Below are positions 10,661-21,645 of a stretch of 64,000 bases of DNA, in pieces. The stretch comes from Vicia villosa (lineage: Eukaryota > Streptophyta > Magnoliopsida > Fabales > Fabaceae): positions 124,001 through 188,000 of the forward strand of contig NW_026706178.1 in assembly GCF_029867415.1 (NCBI RefSeq). The letters run 5' to 3'. How positions within the stretch are numbered: the first letter of the stretch is position 1; the number at the start of each line of letters is the position of its first letter. The notes beneath the pieces are model-generated. The model saw nothing but the letters and a program-made list of their open reading frames with translations, was not told the origin of the DNA and did no database searches. Position numbers and translations under genes: made by a program.

Positions 10661-13600
10661 AGTTTTCTTGGAGGAGAATGTTGGCCCTGCTTTTTCTAGC
10701 TTTTCTCTTTAGACAGTAGAAACATGTAGCAAAGACTATTGCCAAAACAACAATGGGTATTACAACAATGATTGCTGTTCGAGATCTTCCATTTTTACTT
10801 TCTACACAAGAAATTAACTTATATTATTTCACACACAAAAATAAAGGGTCGGATGGAGGGTCTTGCATTTTTGTGAGACCCTGATTTTTATATAAATATA
10901 TACAAAATATATTTAATTTAATTAATAAACATATAAATAGTTGTAGTGTTAATTTGTAATTTTTTACTTTTAAATATTACATTTAAGTCCTTGTTGTAAT
11001 GTTATTTGTTTTTAATGAAAAAAAATTATAAATTTAAATTACAAAGAGAAAATTAAAGATATTTTTAAATATGTTTTAATATTATATAAAAAATATTTAA
11101 AATGTTTTAATCTTATGTAAAAATTAAACATATAAATATTTGAATGTTATTTTAGTTTGTATAATTTTAAATGTGTTTGAAAATTAAATATTATATAAAA
11201 AATTAAATATTTATAATTCGAATATTATTTAAATATAATTCTAGTTTGTATTAATTTTAAATAATAAGAGTAATATAGTGTATTTATAATTAAATTAAAT
11301 TTTTATTTTTATTAAATATATTTATAAATATATAAGATGGTGAATTGTTAAGCAAATAGGTATTAATTCAAGCATGACTCATTTGCATATCTTAATAAAA
11401 TAAACAAATTGAATAAAAGAAATTATAATATAAAATTCCATTTTAATAAAAATACTATAAAATATTATTATTTCTGTTATAAATTGTATATATGAAGGAG
11501 AAAAAAAAACCTCAAATAATACTTAAAAATGAGTACTTGAATATACATACAATTCAACTTAAACATCATTTTAGATATTTTTTAAATTTTAAAAGTAATG
11601 AAAGTGTAAAATTTTATACTTTTTATGTCATATTAATTTTTTAAAATGATGTTCTAATTGAATACATGATTGTGATTGGTTGATAGTGTAAAAATATTTT
11701 AGTATATCCTTTTTCTCTATTTTTTAATATTTTATAACCACGTGATTTTTGATACAGCAGTGATTTTCTTCGCACAAAAAATACGACCGCACTTTAGCCT
11801 GCAAATTTTAATATTTATGGGTCTTATTAAATTATTTAAAAATAAAGAACGAGCGAATAGAAATATATTTAACTTTCCATCATATTTCCTTCTATCATTT
11901 CATATTTATTATCATCTTTGCACAAGAAAATCACTACGCTATTGAAGGGGCGAGTTGTAGTTTATTGCAATCTTATTCAAAGAAAATAAAAAGGAGAGAG
12001 TTGATATGCACCAACTGAGAATAAGAGTTTGAAAGATAGTAAAAATATTAGTAGTTATTGTTGTCTAAATTCGTGCCATAAACTTATTGTAACATTTAGT
12101 ATTATATTTTAATAAAGAATTTAGAATTTGACAAATTTTTTAGTTTATAGTTTATAAGTTGAAATGAGAATTTAGACCTGTATAATAACGATTTTGTCAT
12201 CAGGAGCTTATAATTTATTTTGTTAGTTTATAAACTTTTTCAGACCCTATTTCAAATAACGTTTTAACTTATAGCTTAAAGCTTATCATTTTTTCTTTTT
12301 CTTTTTATCCTTATTATTTTAACAAAAATCCACTTTTATTCTTTATAATTTATTTTAATTTAAAATGAAATAATTATGTATTAAATAACTTTAATGTCAT
12401 TTTACATTTATAAGTTAGTTGAACCGCAAATTTTACCAAACACTTCAATTAGCTTATTAGCTATCAATCTCAACTATAAGCTATCAGTCATCATCCATCA
12501 ATCATAAGTTATAAGTTATTAGCTAACTTATCAGTCAACTGCTAATTTTACCAAACAAAACCTTAATTGTCATAGTGCAAAAAAATTTACACATTATTTA
12601 TGCATCACAATCATTCAATTATATTATTTTAAAAAATTAAAATAAAGGTTAAATACTTTCAACAAATTAATAGTTGTGATTTACTTACGTTTATAAATTT
12701 TTTTTACACCGTTGTTGTATTCCAATTAAATTCTTTAATAAAAAGTTGGGTCTGGCTAACGATTGTCTTCAGGACACTCTTTAAGCAAACTAAATAAAAA
12801 AAATATTCTTTATAAAAATAAATATTTTAATTTTCAATATATTAAATACATATATTTAAAAAAAAAAACCTACTACTTTAATCACTTAAAAAAATATTCC
12901 AAAAATAGGGGTTAGCTCCTAAATTGTTATATGATGCACAAAATTACAAAATAAAAAGTATAGTCAATGTAAAAAATAATTATTAGACCGTCCATATATG
13001 ATATACCCAACTCATCTTTTTCTAATTAAAAGGTTTATAATTTTTTTTTTTGGTAATATAAAAGGTTTATAATTAGTATGATATGACTCCGTCTTAAAAA
13101 ATAAAATAGTCTGATATGATTCTTCGCTATCATTTGACGCATTAAACCACTTGTCAGTTGTCACCAAAAGCTTTAGACAATCGTAGTTTTGAAATTTACC
13201 TGCGGTTTTTGCCGATGAAACCGGAGCTGGTGTTGGTGGCGTAGTAAGAGAACGGTAAAAAGGGTAAATCTCAAACCTGATAACACAATTAGGATACACA
13301 ACTTGTCCACCTTGCGCTCCTGCACAGCACCGTGGAAGATCCGAATTTATCAAACCATCAAGACAACTTCTACACTGTCTTTCATCAATATCAGGTGTAC
13401 ACTGAGCCAAGCAATAAAGATTCTGAAATATATTTATTTTCGCTTCTCTTGTTGCAAATTTCTTCACGGAAGTTTCGTCTGCAGTCTTGTTCAACGTCTC
13501 ATACAACAAACGGTTGAAGCTTTCTTTGTTCGACATATTCGTTGGACTTGCGAGAACGTAACCAGCTCCTAAAGTAACGGTTGAGAAAAACGAATGGTTT

Positions 13601-13998
13601 GAATACCGAACCATGCACTCATCGTAGTATATAACTGCTGCAACTGAAAATGAACACTCTGTGTTTGTGGAGAGGCTTTGGGTTGCGTTTTCTACGCATG
13701 ATGAGCATAGAGAGGAAGGGACGTCACCTCTGCACATGTATAGTCCGTAAGCAGGCTCTGAATGGTTTTTGCTGGTTACGGTGTTGTTGAAGAATTGGGT
13801 GTTTTGGGTTGCTTTGGAAGATAAGGAAGATAAGAGGGTATGGAGATTTGTTTGGTAGGTGCTGTTGGATGTGAATCTGTATTTTGAGCAAACTTGGTAG
13901 AGGAAACGAGGGTCGTCTGCATAAGAGTTTGTTGCAAAACTAAGGAAGATGATAAAAAGGGTTAAGAAGAAGATGTGTAATTTGGTGTTGGAAACCAT
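10661..13998 (-). pseudogene. Truncated cysteine-rich receptor-like kinase (CRK): ectodomain and TM exons only
   Basis: CRKs are plasma-membrane receptors with two extracellular DUF26 (Gnk2) domains and a cytoplasmic Ser/Thr kinase, active in immune and stress signalling. Exon 1 (13998-13200) starts at ATG 13998. It encodes a signal peptide (about residues 1-27) and two DUF26 motifs with C-X8-C-X2-C: CRGDVPSSLCSSC and CTPDIDERQCRSC. The donor GTAAAT follows 13200. Exon 2 (10801-10661) follows an AG acceptor, joins in phase 1, and encodes one transmembrane helix (AIIVVIPIVVLAIVFATCFY) with a basic stop-transfer KRKARKSR. Its end phase matches exon 2 of the intact CRK at 51.6 kb. No kinase exon is visible between 6.1 and 10.66 kb. 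Intron 1 is 2.4 kb and holds a MITE. Reading through the first donor would give a 328-aa secreted DUF26 protein (stop near 13012), so a CRRSP-like product is possible. Confidence 0.85.
12176..12564 (-). mobile_element. MITE of about 390 bp, hAT-like (copy 2), in the CRK intron
   Basis: This is the reverse-complement relative of 9885-10288. Its inverted right end reads AAGGTTTTGTTTGGTAAAAT. It enlarges intron 1 of the truncated CRK. The rest of the intron (10802-12175 and 12565-13199) is AT-rich and shows only weak traces of a second small hairpin family near 11560-11700 and 12570-12730. Confidence 0.65.
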
Positions 13999-14385
13999 GG
14001 ATGAAAGAGTTTGTGTTTTTGAGAGACTAGCTAGCTACCAATAACATAGAGTTGCTTTGCCGTTTGTATTTTGGTGAAGTTGTTTATATTTAATTGATTG
14101 AATATAAAATTTTAATTAAAATAGCTTTTAACTTTACTTTAATTTAAAAATTTTAAAAGTAAACTATTAAATCTCAAACACATTCGGCTCTATTAATGTT
14201 CCAAATTAATCATTTCAACCGTAGAAAAAACAAATACACATGCAAAAAAAACAATGTTTGGCTAGGGCATGTGCCTCCGTAAGACGAGTTGGATTAGTCG
14301 ATCCACTATGTAGGTCGGAACCGGTGCGAAAGAAAAAAAACATATACATATGGCTTCTACCATGATCCCAAATGGGCATGTCGCT

Positions 14386-14495
14386 TCTATTTATATCCCT
14401 TTTGCAAAAATTCATAAAAGAATGAGACTGCGGTGAACTATCTATTTATATACCTTTTGCAAAAATTCATAAAAGAATGGGACCGCGATGAACAG
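14386..14495 (+). repeat. 55-bp tandem duplication
   Basis: Two adjacent units (14386-14440, 14441-14495) share TTTTGCAAAAATTCATAAAA and differ at a few bases. They lie between the CRK 5' flank and the CACTA remnant. The stretch before them (14000-14385) is CRK upstream sequence with no TATA box or other element I can defend. Confidence 0.85.
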
Positions 14496-15529
14496 ACATA
14501 GTTAAGGTTGCTGGTCTAAAATCTTAACTCATCCCATGTAAAAACACAATAAAAAAATTAATCTGTAACTATGTGATTTTCACGTCACAACAAATATTCA
14601 TCGATGTGAAAAATACGCGGCAGAAGCGCTTGTGTCAACTTAAAATTTTACGACGTGATTTTTATGACACAACATTCTACATTAATTACAAATTACGACA
14701 ACTATAATTTAGAAAAGGCATAGTAGGTGACATATTTTGCCACGTGATTTTCACGCCACAAAATTAAAATTTTGTCACAATTTTTTCACATGATTTCTAT
14801 TTCGCAGAGTATTTTTTAATAAAAAATAAAATAATTAGTAATTAAGAAAAATACAAAAATTAATAAATAATAAAAATATTTTTAAATAATAATTTAATAG
14901 CATACAAAAAAATATTAATTAATAAATATTTTTTGTGAAATTTTAATTAAAAAGGTTAATAATGTACAAAAATTAAATTAAAAAGTAAAATAAATAAAAA
15001 AATCAACCTACATCAAGGTCGTCAATACTTCCTTGCAAATTTTTCCTTAAAAACAATTGTATTCCAATAGACAAAAAGTTCATCAATACTTCCTTGCATA
15101 TCCAGTTAGGACGAATATTGTATTCTTTCCAACTAACATGTCAGAAAGTCATATTGTTGTTCTGTCCCGAATTTATTTTAATCCTATGCTCGTTAATTAC
15201 ATCCTACATACACTTTTCCTGCAATTTTGTAGGAAATTCAAATAAATTGTTAGATAATTATTATAAAAATAATAATTTAAATAACAATAACTTAAAATAA
15301 CATTATACCTTAAAAATTTTTAATCATTCATCTTTTTCACCCAAGGTAAGTTCTCTAAATCTCTTCCAAATTTTTTTATACATTAGCTGAATAACATAAT
15401 TTATACATTTGACAGTAATTCGACTCGGCTCGAAACTAAACAACAACAATTTGAATAAGTATTAAATTTAAAAAAGTTAACATGTAAACTTAAATAAATC
15501 TTTATAAAAATTAGAAACTTATGATTTTT

Positions 15530-15940
15530 CGTTGGGCCAAATATAATATCTTCCATCAATAATCTGATACTCATTCAAATTTGCATCGCGATCCTCCAAA
15601 ACGTCCTCATCCTACTCCTCATAATCCTCCCTTTCCTGATCCTCATGATCATCCTCATCTTGCTCCTCATGATCCTCCTGAAGTGCATGTATATGTGTGG
15701 TAGAAGAGGTGTAGGGTCCCCCATGATGCATGGATGATGAGGGTATGTGTGTGATAGGTGAGGTGCGGGATCCCCCAAGATGCATGGACAATGAGGATAT
15801 GTGAAAGGGACTTGGGGTGCGGGATCCCCCAGGATACATGGATGGTGAGGGTATGTGTGAGGGATGTGAGGTGTGAGATCCCGCAAACTGCATGAAGGAT
15901 GAAGATACCTGCGTAGGAAGTGGAAAATAGATCCTCAAAA
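15530..15940 (-). pseudogene. CACTA second ORF remnant with an 18-aa coding minisatellite
   Basis: An open minus-strand frame encodes at least three 18-residue repeats of the form GSRTPSPFHISSLSMHLG, DNA period 54 bp (about 15709-15870), with a diverged fourth. An acidic run follows (EDHEEQDEDDHEDQERED), then NEYQIIDGRYYIWPNEKS and a stop. An acidic tract followed by an I(D/W)GRxxIxPxGKS-like block is typical of the Ptta/En-Spm accessory protein of plant CACTA elements. No proper start or C-terminal domain is present. Confidence 0.5.
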
Positions 15941-15993
15941 CTGCATGAAGGATGAGGGTACTTGTATGGGAAGTGGAAAGCTAGATAAGCTTC

Positions 15994-16344
15994 TTAAGTA
16001 AGATGCACATGTAGATGTTCCATAGAGTCGAAGAAACTAGGTGGAAATATTTTTTCCAACTTACAAAGAATGATTTGAATATTTTGGTTCAACTTAATGA
16101 TGACATCCACTCTTAAAGCTGACATACAAATATCTCTAAAAAATTGACTAATTTTAGTTAGTGGATTAAGCACATGTTTGGGTAGTGAACTAAACGCAAC
16201 TGGAAGAAATCGTTTCATCAAAACATGGCAATCATGACTTTTCATACCATACAACTTCTCAGTGTTAGCATCGACACACCTTGCTAAGTTAAAAGCATAA
16301 CCATTAGGCATTCTCAAGTCAAAAATCAGACTGGCCGAAAGGTA
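15994..16344 (-). pseudogene. CACTA transposase (TNP2) C-terminal DUF4218 fragment
   Basis: The minus frame reads LRMPNGYAFNLARCV, KLYGMKSHDCHVLMKRFLP, FFRDICMSALRVDV and IFPPSFFDSMEHLHVHL, the block of the TNP2/DUF4218 region of CACTA transposases. It lacks the catalytic DDE core and ends at a stop after HVHLT. The homology stops at about 16340, at the junction with the copia fragment. It is not functional. Confidence 0.8.
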
Positions 16345-17832
16345 AAGAGGTTGAGAACCGTCAATGGCCCTGAATTTTGCAATAAGGAATTCAACAGTTT
16401 TTGTGCAGCCTCTGGTATTGTAAGGAACAAAACTACTACAGGTACTCCCCAACAAAATGGTTTTGCTGAAAGGTTTAATCAAACCATTTTGGAAAAAGTT
16501 AGATGCATGTTAGATAGTGTTAGGTTAAAAAGGTATTTTGGATAGAGGCTGTTTTGACAACAACATATCTAATAAATAGATGTCCTTCGACTGAGTTAGA
16601 TTTGAAGACACCTGAAGAAGTTTGGTCGGGACATCCACCAGATCTTGACAAACTTAGATTATTTGGCTGCGTAGCCTATGCTCACATTAGGAAAGACAGG
16701 GTCGAGCCTAGATCTTTGAGATGCATGTTCATGGGATACCCTGAAAGAGTCAAAGCTTATAGGCTACGGTGCCTAGAGTCAGGTCACATGAGGTGTATCA
16801 CTAGCTGAGATGTAGTTTTCAATGAAACTGAGACGGCTTTCAATAAAATTAATGATGTTGGTCAAAGTACAGAGATATTTGAAGAATAGCTAGAACAAGG
16901 AGATATTCATGTTGAGGTGGAGCATGTAGATGTTGAATTGCGTATCTCAGATGAAGTTGAAGAAGATATACAATATGTTGGAGATATTGAGGAAGTTGAG
17001 GAAACTCTCAATGACTACTTGCTGGTAAGAGATAGGAAGAGAAGAGTCATCAAACCACCTCAGAGACTTGGGTATGCATATCTCATAGCTTATGCCTTAA
17101 TCTCTGCAAGTGAGGTTCTAGATGAAGAACCTAGAGACTATAAAGAAGTTATGAGAAGTCGAAATAAGACTGAATGGTTAAAGGCCATGGATGATGAGAT
17201 AAAATATCTTCATGATAACCAAACTATGAATTCATCAAGAAACCTGCTGGAGCCAAGTTAGTCAGTTGTAAGTGGATTTTCAAAGTTAAGGAAGGAATCG
17301 AAGGAGTGACGTCGAAAATATACAAAGAAAGGTTGGTCGCTAGGGGGTTCAATAAGAAAGAAGATGTCGACTTCAATGATGTGTTCTCACCTGTTGTAAA
17401 ACATAGATCCATCACGATGTTGTTATCTATGGTGGCGAAGTTTGACCTAGAAGTTTGACCACTATGTTTACTTCATATTTTGATCTGGAAATTCATTTGT
17501 TATTTTGTTGCTTTATATGGATGATATTCTCATAGAAAGGAACAATGTTAAGGATGTATTGAAGGTGAAGGATGAACTCAATAAGGAGTTCGACATGAAG
17601 GATCTGGGATCTACACCTAGGATTCTTGCAATTAACATCCAAAGAGATAGAAAGTAGTCGAGATTATGCTTATCTCAAGAGACATAGTTGAAGAAGATTC
17701 TCGACAAGTTTTATATGTCGAAGTCAAATCCAGTTGTGACACCAAAAAATTCTCAATTAGAGCTAAGTATAAATCAGTGTCCTAGTACTGAGGCCAAAAG
17801 AGCTTATATGAATAGCATCCCATATGATAACT
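16345..17832 (+). pseudogene. Ty1/copia polyprotein remnant (integrase to RT)
   Basis: Motifs in order are: integrase core LRTVNGPEFCNKEFNSFC and TGTPQQNGFAERFNQT (16351-16540); CVAYAHI and CMFMGYP (16660-16745); a pre-RT linker DRKRRVIKPPQRLGYAYLIA; RT start EPRDYKEVMRSRNKTEWLKA, SCKWIFKVKEG and RLVARGF; then LLYMDDILIERN (YMDD-type box, about 17505-17540) and LNKEFDMKDLGS. Stops and frameshifts break the frame, part of RT between LLSMVAKFDL and the YMDD box is gone, and RNase H is missing. No LTR is visible on either side. It is a dead internal fragment. Confidence 0.88.
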
Positions 17833-17833
17833 G

Positions 17834-18560
17834 TCATACCCTAATTTTTACCCCCCCCCCCTGAGATGTCACATCTCCAGACACTTCATCAACTCAAGAC
17901 AAATACCCAAAGCAGTCACTTGTTTACCTAGTACTCAGTCGAGGGTGTTCAAGAACAAAGAAGCTCAGGCAAAGGATCAATCAATAAGAAAATAACCTCT
18001 AATACAATCATAGGACTCAAAATGATTCATTCATCCACCTATGTGGATCAGACACCATTCATCAAGACTCAGGTTTGCTCAGGTCACCAAGCTAGGGTTT
18101 TGAGCCTATCAAGGACTAAAATCAGGGCCCACGTCTGGGAAACCCTAAAAAGCTCCAGGGGATCACTCAAAGTGTTCAATCATCTTCAAATGATCCCTAT
18201 GACAATATACAATGGGAATTGTACTTCAATTCAAGATCCACAATCATCAATTCCATCTGGCCTACAATTAGGGTTTTTGACCTAATTCACCTAGACAGTT
18301 GACTTTTAATCAGGACATGGCTCCACAACTCAAAACATGGCTCAAGAACTTTTATTACCTCAATATATTCCATTCATATCATTCATTTGAGGAGGAGAGT
18401 TTGATTCATCACAAAAGTCCAAAATTTCACTTCATCTGGAAAAAGTCAACTGTACAAGATTACCTTTGATTTTTAGGGTTTTGGACCAAACCATGACTTT
18501 TAAGGATCAATATCATCAACATATGGTAATTGAAGTCATTTGACCAAAAAATATCCAGAA
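17834..18560 (+). mobile_element. LTR-like fragment, possibly Tat/Ogre-type gypsy
   Basis: It begins TGTCATACCCTAATTTTTAC followed by a C-run of 11, directly after the copia fragment. The opening TGTCATACCC is a common LTR start of large legume gypsy elements, and the base composition (CA-rich, moderately GC) differs from both neighbours. I see no matching second LTR, primer-binding site or TSD, and the downstream limit is unclear. An open frame at 18022-18285 in it has no recognisable domain. Confidence 0.35.
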
Positions 18561-18579
18561 AATTAATCAAGAATCAAAA

Positions 18580-19925
18580 AGTCAAAGATTGATATTTATT
18601 ATTGATTTAATAATCTATTATTGATCTAAATATTTTTATATACGAAAATTTGATATTTATGATCCAAATATTTTTGTAAATGACACCTAAACAAAAATAA
18701 TATTTGTATATGGATAAAATCTATTATTTACGAAAAATGATATTTATGATCCAAATATTTTTATTCCAAAATGGTATACGGGAAAATAATCTACTATTGA
18801 TCTAAATATTTTTATATACGAAATTTACTATTGATTCAAGTATTTCTGTAAATGATACCTAAACAAAAATGAGGTATGTATACGAGAAAAAAAATCTATT
18901 ATTGATCTAAATATTTTTATATACGAAAAATGTTATTTATGATTTAAATATTTTTTATTCAAAAATGGAATAGGCCAAAAAATCTATTATTGATCTAAAT
19001 ATTTTTATATCCGAAAATTTGATATTTATCCAAATATTTTTGTAAATGACACCTAAACAAAAACAATATTTGTATATGGAAAAAAATCTATTATTTACAA
19101 AAAATTGTATTTAAGATCCAAATATTTTTATTCCAAAATGGTATATGGGAAAATAATCTACTATTGATCTAAATATTTTTATATACGAAATTTACTATTG
19201 ATCCAAATTTTTTGTAAATGATACCTAAATAAAAATAATATTTGTATTATTATTTACGAAAAATGTTATTTATGATCCAAATATTTTTTATTCAAAAATG
19301 GTATACGTGAAAAAATCTACTATTGATGTAAATATTTTTATATACGAAATTTACTATTGATCCAAATATTTTTGTAAATAATACCTAAACAAAAATGAAG
19401 TCAATATACGGGAAAAAATCTATTATTGATCTAAATATTTTTATATACAAGAAATGGTATTTATGATCAAATATTTTTTATCCAAAAATGGTATACGAGA
19501 AAAATATATTATTGATCTAAATATTTTAATATACGAAAATTTAAAGTTGATCCAAATATTTTTGTAAATGATACCTAAACAAAAATAATATTTGTATACG
19601 GAAAAAAAGTCTATTTTTTACGAAAAATGGTATTTATGACCCAAATATTTTTTATTCAAAAATGGTATACGGGGAAATATTTATTATTGATCTAAATATT
19701 TTTATATACAAAATTTACTATTGAGCCAAATACTTTTGTAAATGATACCTAAACAAAAATGAAGTTTGTATACGGAAAAATAATTTATTATTGATCTAAA
19801 TATTTTTATATACGAGAAATAGTATTTATGACTAAATTTTTTTAATTCAAAAATGGTATACGGGAAAAAATCTATTATTGATCTAAATATTTTTGCATAC
19901 GAAATAATCAATTATTTATCTAATT
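18580..19925 (+). repeat. Satellite-like tandem array with dimeric higher-order period
   Basis: The word ACCTAAAYAAAAA recurs at 18685, 18857, 19051, 19223, 19383, 19573 and 19747, so spacings alternate at about 172, 194, 172, 160, 190 and 174 bp. Two monomer types alternate: one followed by AATAATATTTGTATA, the other by GAGGTATGTATAC or similar. Within each monomer the motifs GATCTAAATATTTTTATATA and GATCCAAATATTTTTGTAAA repeat. There is no coding capacity. The array ends shortly before a Helitron 3' terminus. Confidence 0.85.
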
Positions 19926-19992
19926 TTTTTTTCTTTTTTAACATTTTTATTTAAAATAAATGATATACCCAGATTCGCGTAACCAAACAGAA

Positions 19993-20021
19993 CCCGTGCG
20001 TATGCACGAATTTGTTACTAG
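19993..20021 (+). mobile_element. Helitron 3' terminus (hairpin + CTAG)
   Basis: CGTGC-GTAT-GCACG (19995-20008) forms a short GC-rich hairpin, followed nine bases later by CTAG (20018-20021) and then a T. That is the Helitron 3' signature, a hairpin about 10 bases before CTRR with insertion before T. The satellite array upstream would then be inside the Helitron. The 5' TC end could not be placed. Confidence 0.6.
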
Positions 20022-20230
20022 TTATAAGAGAAAGTAATCGAACTAGAAAAGAATAATTTAGGAAAATTAATATTTCGCATCCGCAGGAAAGCAAAAATAT
20101 GGAACAAGGAGGAGTGGCTGGCGGCTACGTGATTATGTTATCTATTCTAGAGTTAGCATTATATTATATGAATTGGGCTTAAAACTTTTTAGTGATCCAA
20201 ATGAATCCATCAAAATATAGTAAAATGATG

Positions 20231-21295
20231 GGTTAAATATATTTTTGATCCTTATAAAATTTTAAAATTTTGTTTTTGGTACTTATTAAAAAAAATAACA
20301 TATTTTGGTCTCTACAAAATAATTATTTTACGCACATGTTTAGAACGTTATAAAAAGTTTTCTAAAAAAAACTTAAATTTTGATTTCTAAATCGAGATTT
20401 ACATTATTTTTATCATTATCTTTTAAAATTTAAAACATTTATATTTAATTCTTCTTATTTTAAAAAATTATATAATTTGATAAAGAAATATTTTATAATA
20501 TTCTAAACAGGAATGAAAAAAATTATTAAAAAATTTAAAAGTTTATGTGTAATAAAATAATTTTCAAATTTTTTAAAAATAGCAGCGACTAAAATTGTTG
20601 GCATAAAAAATTTATGGGGAGGTTTTTTATGATAATGAAGCCAGACCTAGAGCTGTCTTCATCACTTGGTTAGCCTGCCATGGCCGCTTAGCAACAAAAG
20701 ATCGGTTGAAACGGTTTGGTATTCTGGATAATGAAAACTGTGTTTTGTGTGCAGGGCCCGAAAGTCTCAATCATTTACTCTTTGATTGCAACAAGACTCG
20801 AGAAATTTGGAAGGAGGTCTTGCAATGGATGGAGGTGGATCATAATCCACAGAGGTGGGAGCATGAACTAAGCTGGATCATTCACATGAGCAAAAATAAA
20901 AACTGGAAATCAAGACTGCTGAAGACTGCGTTTGTGGAGACTGTTTATGCTTGTTGGAGTTATAGAAATACTATTGTATATAGATCCGAAGATAGAGATC
21001 GGAATAGAAATATACATAGTGAGGTCATAGATACCATAGTGCATAGGATGTGGAGAAAACCGAGCCTTAGAGAAAAAATTGCTCATTTTCTTCTTTGAGT
21101 AGTATTTGGTTGCTTAGTAGCTAGTAGCTGGACCCTTTGGGTCGCTTTGTATATAAACTGTTTTTGGAAATATATATAATTTCTTATTCTTCCAAAAAAA
21201 AAAAAATTATAGGGACTAAAACATGTCATTTTTTTAATAAGGACTAAAAATGAAATTTGAGATATTTATAGAGACCAAAAACATACTTAACCCTA
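20231..21295. mobile_element. Non-autonomous TIR element interrupted by a LINE fragment
   Basis: The left end (GTTAAATATATTTTTGATCC) and the inverted right end (GTTAAGTATGTTTTTGGTCT) are related over about 90 bp. The interior is AT-rich. A 5'-truncated LINE copy occupies about 20606-21206 and separates the right end from the rest. A second, inverted copy of the element follows immediately (21302-21645). Confidence 0.6.
20606..21206 (+). pseudogene. 5'-truncated LINE copy (zf-RVT domain and tail)
   Basis: The frame reads ARPRAVFITWLACHGRLATK, then RFGILDNENCVLCAGPESLN, HLLFDCNKTREIWKEVLQWM and ETVYACWSYRN: the zinc-finger-like zf-RVT region at the end of LINE ORF2. An A-run at 21194-21206 is the remains of the tail. 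Everything upstream (endonuclease, RT) is missing, as in abortive LINE insertions. It is related to the minus-strand remnant at 25.5 kb and only distantly to the full-length LINE at the left edge. It has no proper ATG and is not a gene. Confidence 0.85.
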
Positions 21296-21301
21296 AGATG
21301 A

Positions 21302-21645
21302 TTATATAATTTAGAATTAAGTATCTTTTTGGTCTCTATAAATATTTCAAATTTCATTTTTAGTCCTATTAAAAAATTGACATATTTTAGTCCTTATAAA
21401 AATTTTATGCATGCAGTTTTAGTCTCTGCTATTTTTTAAAATTTTGAAAATTGTTTGATTTCAATTAAACTTTTAAATTTTTGAATAATTTTTGTATACC
21501 TGTTTAGAATACTATAAAATATTTTTTTTATCAAATTATAGAATTTTTTAAAAAGTGAAGAATTAAATATGAATTTTTTAAATTTCAGAAGATAATGATA
21601 AAAGTAATACAAATTTCGACTTATAAATCAAATTTTGAGTTCCTT
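21302..21645. repeat. Inverted partial copy of the 20231-21295 element
   Basis: Read in reverse complement, this segment matches the right end of the neighbouring element and then, skipping the LINE insertion, its interior at 20340-20600 (shared words ATTATTTTTATCATTATCTT-like and GTTTAGAATA). The pair forms a head-to-head inverted repeat with its centre at about 21296-21301. Confidence 0.75.

Larger units (their letters stand above)
14520..16344 (-). mobile_element. CACTA (En/Spm) transposon remnant
   Basis: Protein-coding debris on the minus strand resembles plant CACTA transposases, with a DUF4218-like segment at 15994-16340 and a second ORF piece at 15530-15940. At 14530-14820 there are four short repeats of the form ACGTGATTTTCACGYCACAA, which look like the subterminal repeats of CACTA elements. 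I could not find a CACTA terminus or a 3-bp duplication. The right side is cut off at about 16344, where a plus-strand copia fragment begins abruptly. The stretch 14830-15530 is AT-rich and yields no clear exon. Confidence 0.65.

Noticed and set aside
11742..11945. 67-codon plus-strand ORF in the CRK intron
   Set aside because: AT-rich, no domain, lies within intron 1 of the truncated CRK. Expected by chance.
14215..14415. tRNA-derived SINE suggested by GTCGGAACCGG near 14310
   Set aside because: I could not match A-box and B-box spacing or find a tail and target duplication.
15057..15245. 62-codon ORF between the CACTA subterminal repeats and ORF remnant
   Set aside because: No similarity recognised and overlapping frames of equal length are open, so it is a chance ORF in AT-rich DNA.
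18580..19925. CRISPR-like array
   Set aside because: The repeats are contiguous satellite monomers with no unique spacers, in a plant genome.
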